A DNA stretch of 64,000 nt from Sthenelais limicola (lineage: Eukaryota > Annelida > Polychaeta > Phyllodocida > Sigalionidae), in the NCBI GenBank assembly GCA_942159475.1, contig OW804096.1:18438906-18502905 (forward strand), given 5' to 3'. The notes beneath the pieces were generated by a model. That model saw only the letters and a program-made list of their open reading frames with translations, was not told the origin of the DNA and did no database searches. Made by a program: the position numbers and the translations under genes. How positions within the stretch are numbered: the stretch's first letter is position 1; every line of letters starts with the position of its first letter. Below, piece after piece: positions 32,085-42,876 of this stretch.

Positions 32085-32870
32085 TTATATAAGACAGCAA
32101 GAAGAAACAGGGAAAGAAATACGAACAGGGATATGTATATAATTATGATTGATGATAAGATATACGATAAAGAGAAGTGGAAGCAGAAAGTAGTAAAATA
32201 GAAACCATAAACATATGAATATATGATTGATGATAAGATATACAAGAAAGAGAAGGGGAAGGTGATAAACGCATAGAAGAATAGAAATGAAGGCAACATG
32301 TAAAAGCATCCATCCTCTCGATGTGATATTTGTGGTTTTAGTCTGAGCAACAGGAGCCTTTGCATCCTCAACTTGAGCGGGTTCAAGCGTCATGCGTTTG
32401 TACGATTCATTGTCAGAATGTTTAAGGACTTCTAAAAACTTCATGTAGAGACCACTCGCTGCTTGGTTCTCTATAATTTCAAGAAGATTTTTAGCTTTCT
32501 CTCTCCTATCATTGCACACTGAGAACCGATTCGTTTGGCTTCTTTGCATGTATTTTCCTAGTTTTGGAAGAATGCTGTGCATGTCCAGAGCTTCAAGTAA
32601 ATATTCATAATTGTTTGAGATGGTAGATTGCCTCATCTGTACTTCATCACTTGTGGTAGATGTTTTGGACTGGTCCGAGCTCCCTGAGAATCCCGACTGC
32701 CCTGATCCCCGCCCTGATCCTCCAGACTGCCTGGATACACTAGTCCCTGCTGAAAACCTGGTACCTCTGGAAGCAGTACTTTCAACACTTGTGAATGAAT
32801 GGAATGAATCAACACTGTCAGTGTCCCATTCTGCATTACTACTTTGTCTTGACGAAGGCCTCTCAATAAA
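32085..32870 (-). CDS. CARD-like domain protein with Ser-rich N-terminus and hydrophobic C-terminus (paralogue 1)
   Basis: The open frame of about 260 codons has three parts. Residues 1-80 are Ser/Gly/Arg-rich and disordered. Residues about 84-162 look like a death-fold CARD: YEYLLEALDM, LPKLGKYM, RREKAKNLLEII, then LYMKFLEVLK. Residues about 188-243 are very hydrophobic, built from two copies of LPLLF-VYLIINH. CARDs mediate homotypic signalling contacts. A CARD plus C-terminal membrane segment is the layout of MAVS-type adaptors, but that analogy is inference. No ATG opens the frame: the first in-frame codons are preceded by TGA at about 32893, so there is an upstream exon, a non-ATG start, or 5' decay. 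Residues 86-162 align with the protein at 45168-46685 at many positions (ISNNYEYLL, LDM, LP-L, SQ--RF, LEI-EN, FLE-LK, K-MT). Confidence 0.55.
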   Translation of the reverse strand, partial: FIERPSSRQSSNAEWDTDSVDSFHSFTSVESTASRGTRFSAGTSVSRQSGGSGRGSGQSGFSGSSDQSKTSTTSDEVQMRQSTISNNYEYLLEALDMHSILPKLGKYMQRSQTNRFSVCNDRREKAKNLLEIIENQAASGLYMKFLEVLKHSDNESYKRMTLEPAQVEDAKAPVAQTKTTNITSRGWMLLHVAFISILLCVYHLPLLFLVYLIINHIFICLWFLFYYFLLPLLFIVYLIINHNYIHIPVRISFPVSSCCLI

Positions 32871-33389
32871 CACCCAATCTCTCGTTCTCGTTCTCGTTCA
32901 ATCTCTATAAGCAGCAGTACTGTTGTATGACAGATTGTGTTTTGACTCAATTCTTCCATGACTTGTCCTTGAAGGGGTCGATTCTTTCCAAGAGTGGGCC
33001 ATGCTGGTTTAATAATTCCCTTTAGAGAGTCTTAAAAGATGGACTCTTCTCCTTGGAAATAACTACGTGATCTGTGGATCATGCTCCAAATGATTCAATT
33101 GGCAACTTTGAATGATGCCGAGATAAAAACAACTAAAACTTATAGTAAGGTTTATCCGATCCTTCAACACACCTCTGATCTAACCACACGGGCAGAAGAT
33201 ATACAAGCGACCCACCTCTCTTCGAAACTTTGAATGATGTCCTATTTTCCCACCTACTCAAGAGTGTCTGGTCTATGGGTATTATCTTATCAAGGTATTT
33301 TATTATCTTATGAATGACGTATGGCTGGAACCACAGTCAGGGAATATACCTTATATTATTGATTCCATAATGATAGTATAGACATTTTG

Positions 33390-33850
33390 ACAAGGACTTT
33401 CTTTTCTTTTCTTTTTAAATATTTTATTCAGCATTGAACATTATGTAGTACAACACTATTCTCAAATCAGGTTAATTTACCTATACAAAAAGACACGATG
33501 TTTAATAATAATAGTGATACCTAAATAGTTGAGATTTACAATCACAAGGATAAAGGATCAATAAAAAACCATAACCGGGGGCTGTGGCACTAAGTTCGAC
33601 ATACACATATCTCTATCCAAAGTAACTCATTTTATACACAACAAAAGGGACCAATTTATAGGTATTGGCATTCGACTCAGGAGAACAGAAAGTATGTATG
33701 TATTTAAGATTTTTATTCAGCAATTGAACATTATGTAACAGTTACACTATTCTCAGTACGTGCTGATTTGCTTACAAAAAGGTAACAGAATGTCATGACG
33801 TTTATGAACATGTATCAGAGTCATTTTCTATATATGACCTGGAACGACTG
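33390..33850 (-). repeat. Left arm of a 460-bp inverted duplication
   Basis: Nearly identical to the reverse complement of 40255-40717. The shared outer edge is GACAAGGACTTTCTTTTCTT. The sequence looks like a retroposon 3' region, with AATAAAATATTTAAAAAG and A-rich GAAAA repeats on the minus strand, and it contains two diverged copies of TATTCAGCAATTGAACATTA. Confidence 0.9.
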
Positions 33851-33962
33851 GAAGAACTGGGACTATCCCAGAAGTCTGTCGACCAATTTGTCAGTTTTTT
33901 CGTGTAATTGTTACTATATCTTTGACAAATAAAAGATTACTCAATTCAATTCAATTCAATAT
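33851..33962 (+). mobile_element. Retroposon 3' end with TCAAT tail
   Basis: A short frame ending LERLEELGLSQKSVDQFVSF and a stop is followed by AATAAAAG and TCAATTCAATTCAATTCAAT. This is the usual look of a non-LTR 3' tail, and only the tail end is present. Confidence 0.5.
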
Positions 33963-34099
33963 ATATCGAAACAAATCATTATGGGTAAGAGTAATATTAA
34001 GAGCCTCGCACATTAGGCAATTTTAACATGAAATAATAAACAAATAGAAGAGTATTTCAGGATTTTTTTTATAAAAACCAACCCCAGCGTTGTGTCTAA

Positions 34100-35020
34100 T
34101 ACAAATATTCCAAAAGGGTGGATCCTATCTATGTATATATTACACATTCCAAAAGTAGCTCTTTCTCCACGAGAAGGGTCTTTTCTTTTCATGTTTTTCT
34201 TCTCCTACCTTACAAACAATTCAATTCAATTTTGTATAGACTTTCAAAAACAATTTTAGAAAACATTTCCCCCCAAACTGCATATCTCTTTAAAAAAAGA
34301 TTTTGTCTCTTATTTCTCTAACCTCTATTGGTAATGACTTCCACAGTACCTTCACTCTTCCCATCGAGCTTCGTCTAATACGCTCTTTTTTCCATCTATC
34401 GATCTCTTTTCTACCCTGATCCCTCAGGTTGTAATTGTGTTCAATCTCTTCGAAATTATTTGTATTTTCCCAAAATCAATTTAAAATTCTAAGAGTTCTT
34501 CTATAGCATTGTGGAACCATTTCACAAGTTGTATGTAATATATTTGTCCTTATCTTATTATCTCCACCTTTACTTCTGATATTTTTTGTATAAGGCGTAG
34601 ACATTTATTTTGTACCAATTGAACTCGTCTTGCATATTTTTTAGGTGTCAATTATAATTCCACCAAAATCTAATATTATAGGTAAAATATATGTTTTAAA
34701 ATTAAAGTTTCTATACATTTTGTAATCTGATTTCGAATTTTTCTTAACCTTTGGTACATCAGTGTGACCTTCATGCATATCCCCGATATGTGTTGGGGCA
34801 TGTTTAAGTTGCAATACAGTAAGAAGCCTAGCTATCTGAAAGTTTTACATCTTCCATTTTTTTCTCCCTCAATATGAAAGTCAACTCAACTGGGTCAGGA
34901 ATCTTCCAAATTAATCTTCTGGTCTCAAATGACTTAAAACATTTGTTCACTGCCTCTTTTAATATCATAGGGTATTCAGCTAATATGATATTCAGTGGTA
35001 AAACATTCCAATAAGATTTT
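34100..35020 (-). pseudogene. Decayed LINE reverse transcriptase C-terminal relic
   Basis: Minus-strand translation, across stops and shifts, gives fragments resembling the thumb and C-terminal region of CR1/L2/Jockey-type LINEs: YILPIILDFGGIII resembles the ILPIMDYGD segment of the intact frame at 58700-60409, and VLWKSLPIEVREIRDK resembles its WNALP tail. No long open frame survives. Confidence 0.5.
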
Positions 35021-35145
35021 ATTTTTCCAAAGAGACTAGGTCCTTAACCCAGTGTTCTAGGATCAGACGTTGGTGGTGCATATGATATTCATGAATGTGT
35101 CCATCAAATATAATACATAGAAAACTCCTTTTTAATAGAGCTGAG

Positions 35146-35455
35146 GGGCCCGTTGCTTGAGATTTTGGGATATTGACAATTATCGCTAGAGTCTGCGTTA
35201 TCAGATCACTGCTTTCAGCTAAGGTGGGAACTATGATGACCCACAAATAACTCCCAAATCATAAAAAGGTAAATAAAATAAAGTCCAATATATCAAATTT
35301 TCAAAAGAAATGAAAATTTCCTGTCAAAAAAGAGCACTTTCTTCTACTTAGCAATCCGATCCGGGGGGTGGGGGTGCCCCATCGCACCACATTAACCAAC
35401 AGCCCTTTACGGACTTTTGCGGATTTCGGTTAACGCAACCTCATGCAACAGGGCC
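35146..35455. mobile_element. Short TIR element with GGGCCC ends
   Basis: Ends AGGGGCCCGTTGCTTGAG and CCTCATGCAACAGGGCCCT are inverted repeats, about 310 bp in all. The interior has no coding capacity. The GGGCC-YRTTG-ATAAG end style recurs at 36428 and 39551. Confidence 0.6.
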
Positions 35456-35699
35456 CTGGGAGGGAATTATTATAAAAACCGAAATGTCAATATATGTCCA
35501 CGAATCTGGTGCTAACGTTTCCGGCGCTACATTGCAAATTATAATGTAAGTCCTTTCTGTGCCTTCGATGTAATCTTGATCCACTATTGCATAAACATTT
35601 CTCCTTTCTTTCTTTTTACTTTATGTGTTTTTCAGTCAATAGACGGCAGCCTGAAGGCTCCATGAAATGAAGATTTCTTGTTTTAAAGCGCTTTTATTT

Positions 35700-36087
35700 C
35701 CTTCTTTTCCAAATTAACCAAATGTAACGCAATACCAAATGTACTTATACACATCGTATTTCATTCATGAGTTTGCAGCCTAATTTATCAGAATTCATTA
35801 TTCTGTAGAGCTGCTGATTGTACATTTTCTGACGATCTGACGCTTATGGGTGAAATCGCCAGAAAATGTACAATTCGTCTTCACCAATCCTATCAAATAA
35901 TACAAATTTAAGACAAAAATGACTTTCAAAATGCAGTACAACCTAACCAAACCGATGGCTAGAATCAATGCAATGTCAAACATCCTCGAATTTACCTAGT
36001 ATTGACCAAATTGCAGCCTAATTTATCAGAATTCACTATTCTGTAGAGCTGCTGATTGTACATTTTCTGACGATCTGACGCTTATAT
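35700..36087. mobile_element. Tandem MITE family A: partial plus full copy
   Basis: A complete copy (35845-36087) starts TATGGGTGAAATCGCCAGAA and ends GACGATCTGACGCTTAT. A left-truncated copy (35700-35846) abuts it and ends in the same roughly 75-bp sequence, suggesting local duplication sharing one terminus. Confidence 0.8.
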
Positions 36088-36427
36088 CAATACCAGCAAA
36101 GATAACTCATTATCCTAAGAGCGGTAGTGCTGCCCACTCGTGGCAAACCATAACATCATTTCCCAGTAGACTTGTATTGAACCTTTCCACACGTGTTGTA
36201 GGTGGCGCTGCGACAGTGCACTCAACAGCAAAACCGTTCTCTATATATATCACATTTTAAAAGTATAGGCTTTGTATAATGAGTATAGGGGAGATTGAAT
36301 TAAATATGTTGACGTTAACCTTCACATTATTAACATGTTTTTAGAAACCCAAAACAAAATTTCATTGAAAAAAGAAAGGGGTGGTTTACCTCAACCTTGT
36401 AAATATGATCCTATATTCTTGTACACA

Positions 36428-36556
36428 TTGGGCCTGTTGTATAAGAAAGTGCTCGTAACTGGTTCGCATCCCCTCGTTTCCTATCGCATCTTTTTTACTT
36501 ACGAGGGACTTACGAGATATGACAGACATACGAGGGGTGGTTTGCATAACAACCCT
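36428..36556. mobile_element. Small TIR element fragment
   Basis: TGGGCCTGTTGTATAAG at the left and GGTTTGCATAACAACCC at the right are rough inverted repeats. CTTACGAG and GACAGACATACGAGG words match the sequence at 39330-39551, which ends CTTATACAATGGGCCCA. Confidence 0.45.
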
Positions 36557-36819
36557 CGCAGCAATTTCGTGACTTTGTATTAATCAACACATTGCATCTC
36601 CTCATATCCTCTCGTATCTGAAGTTTAACCTGCCTAGGTGGGATTACATGATAGAATAATGTGTGAGGAATGTGCTGGCATATTTGCTTGTAATACATTG
36701 AATGAATTGTCTATACACATGTGTATGTCACCCTTCGTTAGACATGAATGCAATAACATTTTGAATTGAATTCGATTGAGAGAGGGTGGCAGGGAGGAAA
36801 GAGAGATTAATAGCCCATG

Positions 36820-37085
36820 TATATATGTACATGTATGTATGTGTACATACATGTATACATGTATGTATGTGTACATATGTATGTTTGTATACATGTATGT
36901 ATATGTATGTATTGTATACATGTATGTATATATGTATACATGCATGTATGTATTCATACATGTATGTGCATGTACATGTGTATGTGCATACATATACATG
37001 CATGCATGTATGTATTGTAAGTATGTATGTATGTACGATATTCATGTATGAATGATGTATGTATGCATATTTTTATATATATATA
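36820..37085. repeat. ATGT/TACATG microsatellite
   Basis: Mixed ATGT, ACATGTATGT and GTATAC words that are partly self-complementary, open in several frames as Met/Tyr/Cys/Val strings. Not coding. Confidence 0.9.
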
Positions 37086-37334
37086 CGTATGCTCTAGGTG
37101 GTAGTGTGAGTAGCTTGGCAAATAAAGTCTATACCAATCTAAGTTCAGCATCATTGTATTAAACATGATGGCCGTTTTGTATATGCAAAAAATGAATATC
37201 GTTCAAATAACATACACTACTTTATATATCAGAGATACCATTTGTGATATGTTACAATTTCATGGAATGTTTGGAGCATGTATACACTGTCATGTTATCT
37301 TATGTTATGATGAACTTCAAAATCGCTTCCTTAC

Positions 37335-38340
37335 AGGTTCAGGAGGAGGTACTGGAGGAGGCATTGGAGGAGGTACTGGAGAAAAAATGGAAACGGGTAC
37401 AGAAGGGGTACTGGAGGAGTCACTGGAGAATGTACTGGAAGGTGTACTGGAGGAGGTTCTAGAGGAGGTACTGGAGGAGACATTGGAGGAGATGCTGGAG
37501 GAGGCACTAGAGGAAGTTATTGGCGGAGTTACTGGAGGATGTACTGAAGGGGTACTGGAGCAGGCATTGGAGGATGTTCTGGAGGAGTAACCTTCTCCAG
37601 TATTCTCCTCCAGTACCTTCTCCAGTACTACCTCCAGTAACCTCCTCCAGGACCTCCTCCACTACCTCCTCCAGTAACCTCCTCCAGGACCTCCTCCAGT
37701 GACCTCCTCCAGTGACCTCCTCCAGTACCTCCTCCAGTAACCTTCTCTAGTAACCTCCTCCACCACCTTCTCTAGTAACCTCCTCCAGTGACCTCCTCCA
37801 GTAACCTCCTCCAGTACCTTCTCCAGTGACCTCCTCCACTACCTCCTCCAGTAACCTCCTCCAGTAACCTCCTCCAGTATCTCCTCCAGTATCTCCTCCA
37901 GTAACCTCCTCCAGTACCTCCTCCAGTAACCTCCTCCAGTAACCTCCTCCAATAATCCCATATATCCCCCTTTAGTCACTCCTACAGTAACTCCTCCAGT
38001 AACCCTCTATACCCCTCTCCAGTAACTCCTCCAGTAACCCTTGTACCCCTTTCCAGTAACTCCTCCAGTAACCCCCTATACCCCTCTCCAGCAACTCCTA
38101 GAATAATCCCATATATCCCCCTTTAGTCACTCCTACAGTATCTCCTCCAGTAACCCCTGTACCCCTCTCCAGTAACTCCTCCAGTAACTCTGCCAGTAAC
38201 TCCCTATACCCCCCTGCAGGAACTCTTCCAGTAACTTCTCCAGTACCTTTTCCAGTAACTGCTGTACCCCCATCTGTACCGCCTCCTGTACTTTCCCTGT
38301 ATATAACCCTATTTCCCTATCTCCTGTATCTTCTAGCTCC
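37335..38340. repeat. Minisatellite that switches strand at about 37590
   Basis: 37335-37588 reads GGAGG-TACTGGAGGAGG units of 12-15 bp. From 37590 the same unit runs as its reverse complement (CTCCTCCAGTAACCTCCTCC) to about 38260, decaying to 38340. The whole is an inverted repeat with the dyad near TTCTGGAGGAGTAACCTTCT. Open frames here are Glu/Leu/Val or Ser/Pro repeats. Confidence 0.92.
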
Positions 38341-38652
38341 TGCACTGCCTCCTTTATATTTATTACACCCCTGCGATGTAGTTGCCTATACCTTCAGCAT
38401 TGTATATCGCACTTGGTCAAAGTGGTGCATAACATGAAAATTATGTCGCACTTGAGCGCCCTTGGCGCATACAACCTAGGCAGTGCCAGGGTGCACATGT
38501 ACCCAGCTGTTGTTTTGATTTCGCGGAACTCATATTATCGCCCACTCGAACGTTTTTACCGATTTACTCTGGAAATAATAAAGCTAGGGACTTTAAATGA
38601 AAAGTTCAATTGATGAATCATATGTAAAGATGCGATTTTGGGATGTAATAAA

Positions 38653-38811
38653 TATGGAATACACCTCGGCCGCCATCTGGCGAACTATTATGCATCTCGG
38701 TTGCAGCGGGATACCTCGGGACTATGCTGCGCTCTGTCCCTCTGTATCCCGCCGCAACCTTGATGCATAATAGTTCGCCAGATGGCGCCCTCGGCACATT
38801 CCATCTATATA
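38653..38811. repeat. GC-rich imperfect inverted repeat, arms about 60 bp
   Basis: The left arm (GGAATACACCTCGGCCGCCA through GGTTGCAGCGGGATAC) pairs with the right arm (GTATCCCGCCGCAACC through GGCACATTCC). The most exact block is TCTGGCGAACTATTATGCAT and its complement. The loop is about 30 nt. Much more GC-rich than its surroundings. Confidence 0.85.
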
Positions 38812-38969
38812 TCGTCCATCGTCCTGTATCCCCTTCTGTACTTCCTCCTGTAAATCCTCTATATCTTGCTGTATTCTCTTCTGTGTATTACCGTCACAGA
38901 ATTACCTGTACAGAATTATTCTTTACACATCAGTCCTATAGCTACATAGGATCGTTGGATATATCATGA

Positions 38970-39130
38970 AGAGAGTTGGTGGGGGAGAGTGGGGGAAGGG
39001 GGATAGGGATGGAGGGGGAAGATGGGGGGGGGGGGAGGATGGGAGATAGACAGAAGGGGAGAGAGAATGAGAGGGTGGTAGGGAGAGGCAGAGAGAGAGA
39101 GAGTGGGGAGGGGAGGGCAAGGGAGAGCAA
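38970..39130. repeat. GA-rich low-complexity tract
   Basis: GGGGGAGAG and GAGAGAGAG words with a G run near 39025. Same class as 1936-2450. Confidence 0.9.
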
Positions 39131-40254
39131 CATGCCCAGAGATACATATGTATACACACTTACACCTATGACCCTATATACATGTAGACATACATACACA
39201 CATACATACATACATACATAAAAAAACATCTAATCAATCGTTAGAAATCACAAATATAAGTTACCACACACATAAGGAGCTCTCTTCCCTCCCTCCTCTC
39301 TCTTCCCTCTATCTTTTTCGGCAATCAAAACCAGGTTACGAGGAGATGAGAAAAGATGCGCAGCTTTCAAAATGCTCGTAGATATTTGCGAAATATTGAC
39401 GAGAAAAAAGTCCTTATGCACAACTAGGGGGAGATGCGAGGGTGTATTTACGAGGAGATACGAATTTCTGGTGCTTATACACATGCTTTCAACTTACGAG
39501 AGACTTATGACAGACATACGAGGTTCTCGCAACCTTATACAATGGGCCCATTGTGTACAGTTGGTACGTGCGCGAGAGCATTAGAATTGTATGAGCTAAG
39601 AGAGCACAGTTGCTGGAAGTTGCTGGAAGTTGTTGGAAGTTGTGTCTATCCTTGTGGTGGTTGCTTGACGCACAGGAAGATAAAAATACCCAAAAGATAA
39701 ATCAGAAACACAAATCATATAAGAGACATTTCAATCTTTAGTCATTTCCTTCGCAATGATTATATTAAATCAAATCAATAAAATAAAATTAATAAGATTA
39801 ATATAATATTTTAATAGTAAACACATTTATTTACTTATTTTTCTTTCAAATTGGTAGAATTTGCATTTAAGTTCTCAGCATAAAGACTTTTCCAGCTAAT
39901 GGAAAACCTCTGTTTAATTAATACTCTAATTTGATATTTCGTTTCATCACTCACTTGAGAACAGGAGTTTTTTGGTGAACTTTGATATCATAACACGTCC
40001 AACAGTGAGATAAAATTAGAACAAGTATATTTTTCAATGGAGATATCGTTACTTTGGTATCAGTCTGACCCTCTCAACCTAATGTTATTGTAGCTGCGTA
40101 GAAAGGCAACTTCAGACCGAATATCATCCTGCGACCCCTTTGTATTGGCAATCTTACTTTCAATATTGGTGGCAAATTATTCCTTTTGAATCTTGTCAAT
40201 CAAAAATGACATTATGTCCTTATGGCTCTTAATATTACTGTTATCCATAATGAT
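39131..40254. other. Spacer with a TIR-element remnant
   Basis: 39330-39551 shares CTTACGAGAGACTTATGACA and the CAATGGGCCCA end with 36428-36556. The rest is AT-rich without a supported feature. Confidence 0.45.
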
Positions 40255-40717
40255 GTGTTTCGATATATATATAGAAAATGACTCTGATACATGTTCATAA
40301 ACGTCATGACATTCTGTTACCTTTTTGTAAGCAAATCAGCACGTACTGAGAATAGTGTAACTATTACATAATGTTCAATTGCTGAATAAAAATCTTAAAT
40401 ACATGTACATACTTTCCGTTCTCCTGAGTCGAATGCCAATACCTATAAATTGGTCCCTTTTGTTGTGTATGAAATGAGATATTTGGATAGAGATATGTGT
40501 ATGTCGAACTTAGTGCCACAGCCCCCGGTTATGGTTTTTTATTGATCCTTTATCCTTGTGATTGTAAATCTCAACTATTTGGGTATCACTATTATTATTA
40601 AACATCGTGTCTTTTTGTATAGGTAAATTAACCTGATTTGAGAATAGTGTTGTACTACATAATGTTCAATGCTGAATAAAATATTTAAAAAGAAAAGAAA
40701 AGAAAGTCCTTGTCAAA
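40255..40717 (+). repeat. Right arm of the 460-bp inverted duplication
   Basis: Near-identical reverse complement of 33390-33850, ending GAAAAGAAAGTCCTTGTCAAA. Both copies share bases beyond the A-rich retroposon tail (AGTCCTTGTCAAA), which favours copying of a longer segment over two independent insertions. Confidence 0.9.
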
Positions 40718-40724
40718 CGACAAC

Positions 40725-41385
40725 GTCATTAGTGTTTAGCCTCCTGATCTATGTAAAACTAAAATCTGAGGCACCATTTAAATTGTAAAGTATTAGGAAA
40801 GTATATCCTATATATGCTACTTTGAAAACAACTGGTCGTTATATGTGTGTGGGTCTGAATGTAAACATTTATTTCTTTTTTTTTAATAATTATTATTAGT
40901 ACAGGTATGAGTACTGTATATATGCCTACATTTATATTGGCACACATGTAAATAATAAGATAAGATAAGAAAATCTTTTATTTGTCAGACTGCTCGAGGT
41001 TACATCATGTTAAAAGAGACAAATAGATTTACATGTCTATATGAAAAAAAAAGTATTCCATTTCTGCCGACAGTTACCTTTAATTTAGAGTGCGTGAGTC
41101 TTGTACTGGACTGAGCAGAAAATATTATAAATGTAAAATGAAAAATAACAATAAAAACGAACAGATAAGGAGATGATAATATAGATCAGAGAGATCCTAT
41201 GGCTATACGACAGAGATGTACTTCTCATGTCACTTGAGATTATTAATAAAATAAGTTAATAATAGCATAAACGACCAGTTGTTTTCAAAGTAGCATATAT
41301 AGGATATACTTTCCTAATACTTTACAATTTAAATGGTGCCTCAGATTTTAGTTTTACATAGATCAGGAGGCTAAACACTAATGAC
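40725..41385. mobile_element. Element with perfect 116-bp terminal inverted repeats
   Basis: 40725-40840 (GTCATTAGTGTTTAGCCTCC onward) equals the reverse complement of 41270-41385 at all 116 positions by eye. The 429-bp interior holds a retroposon 3' tail (AAGATAAGATAAGAAAATCT, so a TTATC tail on the minus strand) and no coding sequence. Perfect arms imply recent origin or gene conversion. Confidence 0.85.
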
Positions 41386-41390
41386 CATCA

Positions 41391-41456
41391 TGTATGTATG
41401 TATGTATGTATGTATGTATGTATGTATGTATGTATGTATGTATGTATGTATGTATA
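41391..41456. repeat. ATGT tetranucleotide microsatellite
   Basis: Pure TGTA repeats, about 16 copies, immediately beyond the right arm of the TIR element. Confidence 0.95.
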
Positions 41457-41832
41457 GTGTTTATTTCCAGTTTCGACATAATTAAGTACAGATAAAGATA
41501 ATAGTAACAATAATTCTGGAAATGGGTCTCCCTTTCTATGGTAGCCTTAGCTCTTCCAAGGGGTCCCTTGTACATTAGTTAATTAATTACAATAAGTTTC
41601 CATGCAAAGTATACATATTCAGTGACATTAGAGTTAGGTAAGTTATTGTAGGGACATTTCCCTATGGTTTTATATAATAAAGTTGTTGTATTACATTTGT
41701 TGTTCACTATCTTATTTTCTAGGACCCTCAGTAGGTGGTTGCATTCTGAACACTTCACGTACTTTAGGTTATTTGTGTCCATGGATGGTTCGGCGGAGTC
41801 TCAGTTGAGACTGCGCTTTCCCATCCTTATGT

Positions 41833-41837
<5 letters not shown>

Positions 41838-41911
<74 letters not shown>
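41838..41911. repeat. TA dinucleotide microsatellite
   Basis: About 37 uninterrupted TA units, giving Tyr/Ile frames on both strands. Confidence 0.97.
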
Positions 41912-41915
<4 letters not shown>

Positions 41916-42634
41916 GACTACAATGATCATATAGAAGATGAGAGTAAGATACATATATTCCATCGCTGTACTGCGGTGTGTTATGGAATGGATGAATTAC
42001 CATTAGAAGCATAATAAAGTAAAATATAAAATACAAATAGGTATTCAGACAGAGTTCCGACATTGTACTATTTCGGGTTGATGTATTGATATTGAGAGAA
42101 TTCATATACCAAGGAGCCCAGCTACTTGTTAAATTATTTATTTATTCATTTCTGAGTAATGTTTTCCTAATTCTTGTCTAAATTGTTTTTGAGTTTCAAT
42201 ATTCTGAAGTTTTATAACGTTAACCAATTCTTTCCAATTTCCAATTCCATTAGATTATTCAATAATGTGTACTTATATGTAGACACATAGAGAAGTTTAC
42301 ATGTGATGTACGTCTATGGTTGTTTCTTTCTTTTTGTTTACTTTGAGCGAACATAATCAATAAATTCCGACCGAACAATCTCCCACCCGCCCGTCAATGG
42401 CTCCTTTGTGTGTTTGTCTGAGTCATAAGTAACAAAGTTAGCGGCAGCAAAAAATCGAAAACTTGAGATAAGTTCAGCAGTATAGGACACACAAGAAGAT
42501 AAGAATACCCAGGAAGAAAAATCAGATACGCGAATCATAATGGAGATTTATCATGTTTTTGAGTGTAGACGCCAGTTTTGATATTTGATATTTGTACTGT
42601 CAGAATCCTTCTGTTTCTGTACGTTGTTTTTATC

Positions 42635-42876
42635 TTATGGGTCAGATTTTCAGAAAATGTACAATTGGCAGCTCTACACATTTAGGAACTTCTGCTAAAT
42701 TAGGCTGAAAAATGAAGAATACCAGGTATATCTGAGTATATTTGGTGTCGGGTTGATTTAAAGTATCAGTTCTGTTATGTTAAACTGCATTTTGAAGCTC
42801 ATTTTAGTCTTAAATGTGGTCTATTTGAGAGGATTGGTGAAGGCGAATTGTACATTTTCTGAAAATCTGACCCTTA
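42635..42876. mobile_element. MITE family A copy
   Basis: Termini TTATGGGTCAGATTTTCAGA and TTTTCTGAAAATCTGACCC, about 242 bp, well preserved. Confidence 0.9.

Noticed and set aside
36776..37055. Met/Tyr/Cys-rich frames on both strands
   Set aside because: ATGT/ACATG microsatellite translations.
37165..37590. Glu/Leu/Val repeat protein (VLEEVLEE)
   Set aside because: Translation of the strand-switching minisatellite, with no conserved domain or splice context.
36428..39551. A single 3.1-kb TIR transposon bounded by GGGCC-RTTGTATAAG ends
   Set aside because: Each end seems to belong to its own short element: 36428-36556 carries both ends within 130 bp. The interior is unrelated repeats.
41827..42105. 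Ile/Tyr-rich coding frame
   Set aside because: TA microsatellite.
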